Origin: Acidobacteriota bacterium
GTDB taxonomy: Bacteria > Actinomycetota > Acidimicrobiia > Acidimicrobiales > UBA8190
DNA length: 11,384 bases
Direction of reading: 5' to 3'
NCBI GenBank assembly: GCA_028872975.1
Contig: JAGWNV010000057.1
Span: 1 to 11,384 of the forward strand
The first letter of the stretch is position 1. Each line of letters opens with the position of its first letter. Of the stretch, positions 7,506-11,384 are shown piece by piece. The position numbers and the translations under genes are program-made. The notes beneath the pieces are model-generated. The model was not told the DNA's origin, ran no database searches, and worked only from the letters and a program-made list of their open reading frames with translations.

Positions 7506-8323
7506 CGCTTGTTCGGCGCCGGGCCGGCCGGCTCGGGCGTCTTGGCGCGCTTGGCCCCGAGCCTGGGACGAGCGGTGGCGTCGGCCCGGCCGGATGCCGT
7601 GCGCTGGCGACCTGCCCCCTGGCGGCCCGGAGGACCGCCGGTCTTCAAGGTGAGGGCCCGTTGCATCTTGTTGAAGCGCACGAACAGCCACCCGGCGGTC
7701 ACCCAGGAGGGGAGCATGGTGACGAGCCCGCCGCCGTAGCCGGAGAAGAGAAGGGCGAAGATCGTGAAGGAGCGCCGCCGGAAGTAGGCGGCGACCACCA
7801 CCACGAGGGCGAGGACGGCGGAGCCGATGCCGAGGGTGTAGTAGTTCGACGGGCTGACGTGGTTCTTCCCGTGGGCGGGGTTGCCGTGGAGCCCGACCAG
7901 CATGATGGCGATGTCGAGGGCGGCCATAAGGGGGCCCACGAAGAGGGCGATCCGCCGCTCGCGGTCGTCGAGGTACTTCATCTTCTGCCGGAGCTCGTCC
8001 ACGCCGGACTCGGCATAGGGGTTGGACCAGGCCGCTCCGGCCCGCTGGCCGCCGGACGGGGCCGGGGGCTTCAGGAAGGCGTCGCGGAGCCTGCTCCCGG
8101 TGGTGGCGGTCGCCGGCGAGCTCACGGCGTCGGGGCGGACCACCTGGCGGTCCGCCGGGTGGGCGCCGTTGGGGGCGCCCGAGCCGTTGCGGCCGGCGGG
8201 CCCCTTGGCGGGGGCGGCGGGCCGCTGGCGGCGTTGGAGGTCGGGGAGGGCGGTGAGGAGCCGCTGGGTCAGCGTCAGCTTGGGCAGCGCTCCCTCGGGC
8301 GCGTCGCGCTCGGGGCGGGGCAC
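7478..8323 (-). CDS. Conserved-type basic membrane protein of unknown function
   Basis: A 281-residue protein I do not recognise. Residues 1-110 are Pro/Ala/Gly/Arg-rich and probably disordered. A short charged segment (ELRQKMKYLDDRERR, 110-124) is followed by likely membrane spans at about 125-146, 162-181 and 185-216. The last is long enough to be two spans (SFTIFALLFSGYGGGL, then SWVTAGWLFVRF). The remaining 65 residues are very basic and Pro-rich (PNKRYTPPKPGT at the C-terminus), so both tails are probably cytoplasmic and could bind nucleic acid or acidic lipid. Its start lies 9 bp downstream of the VOC gene stop, suggesting co-transcription, but a TAGCCT -10 candidate could give it its own leaderless message. 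The membrane spans and codon pattern support a real gene, against the overlapping plus-strand frames. Confidence 0.8.
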   Translation of the reverse strand: MPRPERDAPEGALPKLTLTQRLLTALPDLQRRQRPAAPAKGPAGRNGSGAPNGAHPADRQVVRPDAVSSPATATTGSRLRDAFLKPPAPSGGQRAGAAWSNPYAESGVDELRQKMKYLDDRERRIALFVGPLMAALDIAIMLVGLHGNPAHGKNHVSPSNYYTLGIGSAVLALVVVVAAYFRRRSFTIFALLFSGYGGGLVTMLPSWVTAGWLFVRFNKMQRALTLKTGGPPGRQGAGRQRTASGRADATARPRLGAKRAKTPEPAGPAPNKRYTPPKPGT

Positions 8324-8329
8324 CGTCCC

Positions 8330-8335
8330 AGGCTA
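8330..8335 (-). promoter_or_regulatory. -10 element TAGCCT for the membrane-protein gene (leaderless)
   Basis: On the minus strand TAGCCT matches TANNNT and ends 6 nt before the GTG at 8323. Its first three bases are also the TAG stop of the VOC gene. Read-through from the VOC gene is the alternative source of transcript. Confidence 0.35.
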
Positions 8336-9211
8336 CCGGCCCGCCGGTCGGTGCCCTCCGTCGCCCCCGGTCGGCGCCAGGAGCACGAGCCTGGTCCCGA
8401 GGTTGTCCTCGGGAGCGACGACGCCGAGGGGCAGGTCGTCCTCGAGGAGCCCGAGGAGGACGTCACGGGGCGCCGGCGCGGCGTCGGCGGGGAGGGTGGC
8501 GCCGGCGGGGAGGGCGAAGGCGAGATGGAGCACTCGCCCCGGGCGGCCGTCGAGGAACGCCGCCAGCGCGCCGCCGGCCGTCGTGGGCGTCACCAGCCGG
8601 AGGGCGAGCGGCCCCTCCCACCGGACCGTGGCAGCGGCTGTGCCCGGCCGCGCCTCGGGGTGTCTCTCGACGGCGCCGCCCAGGATGCCGCCGAAGAGGG
8701 CGACGGCGGCGTCGAGGTCGGCCACGGCGTGGGCCACCCGGACGAGGGTGGCCGGAGGCCCGGCGGGAGGCGGGAAGCCCTCGGGGGCCGGCGACTCCCA
8801 GTACCCGGCGGCCTGGGCCAGCTGCACGACGATGCCGCCCGCCTGGCGCGGGTGGAGGAAGGCCTCCTTCCAGCCCGGGTCGGAGAGGTCGACCGAGACG
8901 GGGGCGTAGCCGGCCGCCTGCACGGCCTCGAGGGCGGCGGCGATGTCGGGGACCTTGAAGGTGAGGTGGTGGGGGCCCGGGCCGCCGCGGTCGAGGAAGC
9001 GCCGGAGGAAGGGGTTTCCCTCCGGCTCCCAGGGCTGGAGCACCTCGAGGCGGGCGCCGTTGGCGAAGGCCAGCTGGGCGGGCGCGAAGCCGACGTTGGC
9101 CCCTCCCGACGCCCACCGCCCGCCCAGGCCGACGACGTAGCGGGGCCAGGCCTCGGACCAGGACTCGACGGCGACGGCCACGTGGTCGAGCACCGGCTGC
9201 TCCTCTGGCAC
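8333..9211 (-). CDS. Two-domain VOC superfamily protein (methylmalonyl-CoA epimerase/glyoxalase-like)
   Basis: A 292-residue protein with two VOC halves. The first (residues 5-135) resembles methylmalonyl-CoA epimerase: VLDHVAVAV (His10), LEVLQPWEPEG (Glu56), PHHLTFKVPDI (His81/His82) and GGIVVQL (Gln130). By family knowledge the His, Glu/Gln and His residues would hold a divalent metal. The last position is usually Glu, so Gln130 is atypical. The second half (156-282) keeps the pattern (VRVAHAVADLDAAVALF, VLHLAF) but few metal ligands, and probably serves as a structural partner. The substrate is unknown; epimerase, lyase or dioxygenase activities all occur in this superfamily. The GTG at 9211 lies 6 nt after a TAGGGT -10 candidate. 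It is divergent from the amidase gene with an 83-bp gap and precedes the membrane-protein gene by 9 bp. Confidence 0.85.
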   Translation of the reverse strand: MPEEQPVLDHVAVAVESWSEAWPRYVVGLGGRWASGGANVGFAPAQLAFANGARLEVLQPWEPEGNPFLRRFLDRGGPGPHHLTFKVPDIAAALEAVQAAGYAPVSVDLSDPGWKEAFLHPRQAGGIVVQLAQAAGYWESPAPEGFPPPAGPPATLVRVAHAVADLDAAVALFGGILGGAVERHPEARPGTAAATVRWEGPLALRLVTPTTAGGALAAFLDGRPGRVLHLAFALPAGATLPADAAPAPRDVLLGLLEDDLPLGVVAPEDNLGTRLVLLAPTGGDGGHRPAGR

Positions 9212-9217
9212 GGACGC

Positions 9218-9223
9218 ACCCTA
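9218..9223 (-). promoter_or_regulatory. -10 element TAGGGT for the VOC gene (leaderless)
   Basis: On the minus strand TAGGGT matches TANNNT and ends 6 nt before the GTG at 9211, with no Shine-Dalgarno between. It lies in the 83-bp gap shared with the divergent amidase, whose own candidate (TACGCC, 9283-9288, 6 nt before its ATG) is a poorer match. Confidence 0.5.
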
Positions 9224-9294
9224 TTGACCGCCGGCCCCAGGGGGCGACACGGCGCGGTGGGAGACGCGGCCGGCTCCTGTGCTACGCCGATGGC

Positions 9295-10701
9295 ATGGAG
9301 TTCCGACGACTGGGCCTCGCCGAGCTGGCCGGCCAGGTGCGCCGGGCCGAGGTCTCGGCGCGCGACGTCGTGGGCCACGCCCTCGAGCGCATCGAGGCGC
9401 TGAACCCGTCGGTGCGCGCCTTCGTGGCCGTCGACGCCGACGCGGCGATGGCCGCTGCCGCCGCGGTGGACGAGGTCGTGGCCGCCGGCGGGGACCCGGG
9501 GCCGCTGGCGGGCCTCCCCTTCGCCGTGAAGGACCTCGAGGACGCGACGGGATTCGTCACCAGCCACGGTTCGGTCGTCTACGCCGCGGGGCCCCCGGCG
9601 GCGGCCGACTCCCCGCTCGTGGCCCGGATGAAGGCGGCCGGGGCCGTCGTCGTGGGCAAGACCAACACGCCCGAGCTCGGATGGAAGGGCGACACCGACA
9701 ACGTCCTGTTCGGCCCCACCGCCAACCCCTGGAACCTCGACCACAGCCCCGGTGGCTCCTCGGGCGGCTCGGCCGCTGCCATCGCCGCCGGGATGGTGCC
9801 GCTGGCGACGGGGAGCGACGGGGGCGGTTCCATCCGCATCCCCTCGTCCTGTTGCGGCCTGAGCGGGCTCAAGCCCTCGCTCGGGCGGGTGCCGTCGGGC
9901 GGCCCCGAGCCCCCCGATTGGCACCACCTCTCGACGCGGGGCCCCATGGCCCGGCGCGTGGCCGACATCGTCCACGTGCTCGACACCGTGGTGGGGCCCG
10001 ACCCGACCGACCTGCGGTCGCTGCCCCGCCCCGAGGCGTCCTGGCCGGCCGCCGGGCTCGACGCCCACCTCCCCAGGAAGGTGGGCTGGTCGCCCACCCT
10101 GGGCTACGCGCCCGTCGACGACGAGGTGCGAACCCTGTGCGAGGCGGCCGTCGGGCGTCTCGAGGGCCTCGGGGTCGAGGTCGTGGAGATCGAGACCGTG
10201 TTCGACGAGGACCCGGTCGACCACTGGCTCACCATGGCGCTCGCCTACAACACGAGGACCCTCGGGCCCCACCGGGGCACCGACGCCTGGGACCGGGTGG
10301 ACCCACTCCTCGCCGCACAAGTGGACTGGGCGGCGCAGCACATGACGGCGGTGGACCTGGTCAAGGCCGAGGACGCCTGCCACCGCCTCAACCTCCGCCT
10401 GGTGGCGCTGTTCCACGACGTGCGGATCCTGCTCACCCCGACCTGTGCGGGGCCCCCGCCCCGCCGGGCCGACGCGCCGATGGGTCGGATCAACGGACAG
10501 GAGGACGCCAACTGGGTGCGCTTCACCTATCCCTTCAACATGACCCGCTCCCCGGCCGCCACGGTCTGCGTGGGGAGGACCGGAGACGGCCTGCCGGTCG
10601 GGCTGCAGCTCGTGGGTCCCCAGCACGGTGACCTCGTCGTCATCCGGTCGGCGGCTGCCCTGGAAGAGGCCGTGGCCTTCGACGAGGTGGCGCCGGTCTG
10701 A
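9295..10701 (+). CDS. Amidase signature family hydrolase
   Basis: A 468-residue member of the amidase-signature family. The Ser-cisSer-Lys triad is visible: Lys79 in GLPFAVKD, cis-Ser155 in GGSSGGSAAA and the nucleophile Ser179 in GSDGGGSIRIPSS. The 24-residue spacing between the two serines matches the family. AS enzymes hydrolyse amides or, less often, esters. GatA (Glu-tRNA amidotransferase subunit A) is the main relative, but neighbouring gatB/gatC are absent and the C-terminal half is that of stand-alone amidases (SRSPAATVCVG-like region near residues 417-427, here with TRSPAATVCVG). Length is normal and no signal peptide is visible, so it is probably cytoplasmic. The ATG at 9295 has no clear ribosome binding site and the frame begins with the expected N-terminal helix. 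It probably stands alone, transcribed toward tRNA-Val. The substrate cannot be inferred. Confidence 0.93.
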   Translation: MEFRRLGLAELAGQVRRAEVSARDVVGHALERIEALNPSVRAFVAVDADAAMAAAAAVDEVVAAGGDPGPLAGLPFAVKDLEDATGFVTSHGSVVYAAGPPAAADSPLVARMKAAGAVVVGKTNTPELGWKGDTDNVLFGPTANPWNLDHSPGGSSGGSAAAIAAGMVPLATGSDGGGSIRIPSSCCGLSGLKPSLGRVPSGGPEPPDWHHLSTRGPMARRVADIVHVLDTVVGPDPTDLRSLPRPEASWPAAGLDAHLPRKVGWSPTLGYAPVDDEVRTLCEAAVGRLEGLGVEVVEIETVFDEDPVDHWLTMALAYNTRTLGPHRGTDAWDRVDPLLAAQVDWAAQHMTAVDLVKAEDACHRLNLRLVALFHDVRILLTPTCAGPPPRRADAPMGRINGQEDANWVRFTYPFNMTRSPAATVCVGRTGDGLPVGLQLVGPQHGDLVVIRSAAALEEAVAFDEVAPV

Positions 10702-10743
10702 GGAGGGGACCCGCCGGCGCGCCAGGAATCGGTGGCAGGGAAC

Positions 10744-10749
10744 TACGAT
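10744..10749 (+). promoter_or_regulatory. -10 element TACGAT for tRNA-Val
   Basis: TACGAT matches TANNNT and lies 11 nt before the first base of the tRNA, which would give a 5' leader of only a few nucleotides. I see no convincing -35 box. The amidase stop is 42 bp upstream, so read-through is also possible. Confidence 0.45.
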
Positions 10750-10760
10750 GGGCCGGTCCC

Positions 10761-10834
10761 GGGCGCATAGCTCAGTTGGTTAGAGCGCAGCCTTCACACG
10801 GCTGAGGCCACAGGTTCGAGTCCTGTTGCGCCCA
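10761..10834 (+). tRNA. tRNA-Val (anticodon CAC)
   Basis: A full 74-nt cloverleaf. The acceptor stem pairs GGGCGCA (10761-10767) with TGCGCCC (10827-10833), and the discriminator is A10834. The D arm contains GCTCAGTTGGTTAGAGC. The anticodon stem CAGCC/GGCTG encloses loop TTCACAC with anticodon CAC at 10795-10797, reading the Val codon GTG. The T arm is ACAGG-TTCGAGT-CCTGT. CCA is not encoded. No T-rich terminator follows it. Confidence 0.97.
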
Positions 10835-10919
10835 CTTCCCTGTTCGCATGTCCTACCAGGTCAGGCGGCATTTTCGTATGTACCGTCAGTGACCGCTGGC
10901 GACCCCTATCTACCGCCCC

Positions 10920-10950
10920 GTGCCATTCGATCTGGCACGGATCTGGCGCG
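10920..10950. repeat. GTGCCA/TGGCAC palindrome with an 11-bp tandem repeat
   Basis: GTGCCA (10920-10925) and TGGCAC (10933-10938) are perfect inverted repeats around TTCGATC. Overlapping them, GATCTGGCACG (10929-10939) is directly followed by GATCTGGCGCG (10940-10950), one mismatch in 11. This resembles a protein-binding site or att-flanking repeat; the role is unknown. Confidence 0.6.
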
Positions 10951-11015
10951 ACGACCGCGTCGGACGGAATCCAGCCGAGTCTAAGGCGAGCTGTTGCCCC
11001 CTCCACGGGCGAACC

Positions 11016-11050
11016 TTGCCGCTCGCTGGGCCTGGGTGCGGCGAGGGCAA
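11016..11050. repeat. Stem-loop with a 10-bp stem and one bulge
   Basis: TTGCC-G-CTCGC (11016-11026) pairs with GCGAGGGCAA (11041-11050), leaving G11021 bulged and a 14-nt loop. No T tract follows on either strand, so it does not look like a simple intrinsic terminator. Confidence 0.5.
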
Positions 11051-11066
11051 CGCCTGGACGCCGGAG

Positions 11067-11106
11067 GCGGCAAGGCGGCGCCAGGGGCGGCAAGGCGGCG
11101 CCAGGG
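11067..11106. repeat. Perfect tandem duplication of a 20-bp GC-rich unit
   Basis: The unit GCGGCAAGGCGGCGCCAGGG occurs twice, head to tail, with no mismatch (11067-11086 and 11087-11106). The repeat frame would insert a non-multiple-of-three length if coding, which argues against a translated repeat. A variable-number tandem repeat is plausible. Confidence 0.85.
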
Positions 11107-11120
11107 GCTCCCTGGCGCCG
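11096..11120. repeat. Very stable 11-bp GC hairpin
   Basis: CGGCGCCAGGG (11096-11106) is perfectly complementary to CCCTGGCGCCG (11110-11120) with a 3-nt loop. The left arm is the end of the second tandem copy, so the first copy can compete for the same right arm. No T tract follows, so terminator function is doubtful. Confidence 0.65.
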
Positions 11121-11122
11121 GA

Positions 11123-11157
11123 TCGGGGGTCCGTGCCCTGTAACACAGGACCCCCGA
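11123..11157. repeat. 10-bp perfect hairpin, possible factor-assisted terminator
   Basis: TCGGGGGTCC (11123-11132) pairs with GGACCCCCGA (11148-11157) around a 15-nt loop. An inner CCTGT-AAC-ACAGG is an alternative fold sharing the right-arm GG. AAAT follows on the plus strand. It could stop transcription from either side, but no U tract supports this. Confidence 0.55.
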
Positions 11158-11206
11158 AATACCTGAGGCGCCCAGGTGCCCTCCTTGATCTTCGTAAAGA
11201 GAGTTC

Positions 11207-11384
11207 TCACACACCCCTGACCAGGCGGCCGTCCATGCGCTGGCCGAGACCCGTGGCTCTGCTGCGGGCGTCGGCCATCAGTCGAGCCGCCCCGGCGGTA
11301 GTGCTCCCCGGTCCGCCGTCGGCCCCGCCCGTCACGGCCCGGGGTCCCCAGGGGAGCCATTTCTCCGTGGGCATACGAGCGGCC
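11207..11384 (-). CDS. Possible C-terminal fragment of an unidentified protein
   Basis: On the minus strand a frame is open from the right edge of the window to a TGA at 11207-11209, giving 58 residues (ending DGRLVRGV). Codons are mostly GC-ending and the composition is ordinary (TEKWLPWGPRAV near the start, AARLMADARSRATGLGQRMD later). I recognise no family. A plus-strand frame from ATG 11234 is also open to the edge with similar codon statistics, so the choice of strand is weak and the stretch could equally be non-coding. Confidence 0.25.
   Translation of the reverse strand, partial: AARMPTEKWLPWGPRAVTGGADGGPGSTTAGAARLMADARSRATGLGQRMDGRLVRGV

Larger units (their letters stand above)
10835..11206. 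other. Non-coding, repeat- and hairpin-rich region downstream of tRNA-Val
   Basis: About 370 bp without a convincing gene. Frames open on the minus strand here run antisense through the tRNA and end in a peptide that is only the tRNA complement. Base composition is uneven: AT-richer patches (10870-10890, 11185-11210) alternate with very GC-rich blocks. The stretch holds a palindrome with a short tandem repeat (10920-10950), three stem-loops and a duplicated 20-bp unit. Its position at a tRNA 3' end is typical for integration scars, but no integrase gene is visible in the window. Confidence 0.6.

Noticed and set aside
9224..9229. TTGACC as a -35 box for the amidase gene
   Set aside because: No TANNNT lies at the 16-18 bp spacing downstream, so it does not form a credible sigma-70-type promoter.
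6284..9403. Plus-strand open frame of about 1039 residues
   Set aside because: It crosses the TetR, membrane-protein and VOC genes in other frames, has no domain motif, and its Arg/Gly/Pro composition is typical of GC-rich shadow frames.
11067..11106. CRISPR-like array
   Set aside because: The two 20-bp copies are directly adjacent without spacers, and no cas genes are nearby.
11096..11120. Middle hairpin as an intrinsic terminator for tRNA-Val
   Set aside because: The stem is strong, but no T tract follows on either strand and it lies more than 250 bp from the tRNA end.
10794..11360. Minus-strand frame of 188 residues ending in ATGLEPVASAV
   Set aside because: The C-terminal peptide is the antisense translation of the tRNA-Val, a familiar spurious prediction, and the frame crosses hairpins and the 20-bp tandem repeat.
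11234..11384. Plus-strand frame from ATG at 11234, open to the window edge
   Set aside because: No ribosome binding site or family motif, and its codon statistics are no better than those of the opposite strand; not enough sequence to support it.

Overview
The window is very GC-rich, densely packed DNA with GTG starts, 4-bp gene overlaps, GC-ending codons and almost no intergenic space. A GatD-type lipid II amidotransferase fragment at the left edge points to a Gram-positive-type peptidoglycan. The gene set and base composition suggest a high-GC actinomycete, plausibly Acidimicrobiia. The class is an inference, because no rRNA or unambiguous marker gene is present.

Layout. (1) 1-573 (+): 3' part of gatD, ending 6 bp from the convergent plsC-like gene. 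(2) 580-6822 (-): a tight four-gene operon, in transcription order a fatty acyl-CoA reductase/HAD-IB fusion, a zinc-dependent medium-chain dehydrogenase, a LarA-like (DUF2088) protein and a PlsC-type acyltransferase. Each junction is a 4-bp ATGA or GTGA overlap. (3) 6823-6860: a 38-bp divergent promoter with a CTACCA-TC-TGGTAG palindrome and a repeated GTCTACCA word. (4) 6861-7505 (+): a TetR regulator, very probably the local regulator of the operon. (5) 7478-9211 (-): a basic membrane protein of unknown function, preceded by a two-domain VOC (glyoxalase/methylmalonyl-CoA epimerase-like) protein; the TetR and membrane-protein genes overlap tail to tail by 28 bp. (6) 9295-10701 (+): an amidase-signature hydrolase. 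(7) 10761-10834 (+): tRNA-Val(CAC). (8) 10835-11206: no convincing gene, but short repeats and three strong hairpins, including a perfect 20-bp tandem duplication. A possible C-terminal gene fragment on the minus strand follows at the right edge.

The most interesting unit is the TetR-controlled operon. Acyl-CoA reduction, a HAD-IB phosphatase-like domain and PlsC acyl transfer all fit membrane or storage lipid synthesis. HAD-IB and PlsC are fused in one polypeptide in mycobacterial Rv2483c, which supports a functional link. A nickel-pincer racemase-like protein and a polyol/threonine-dehydrogenase-like enzyme are not part of any lipid pathway I can name, so the operon may make or remodel an unusual lipid or headgroup. 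A second recurring feature is promoter architecture: several genes have a TANNNT -10 element only 6-7 nt before their start codon, which predicts leaderless transcripts.
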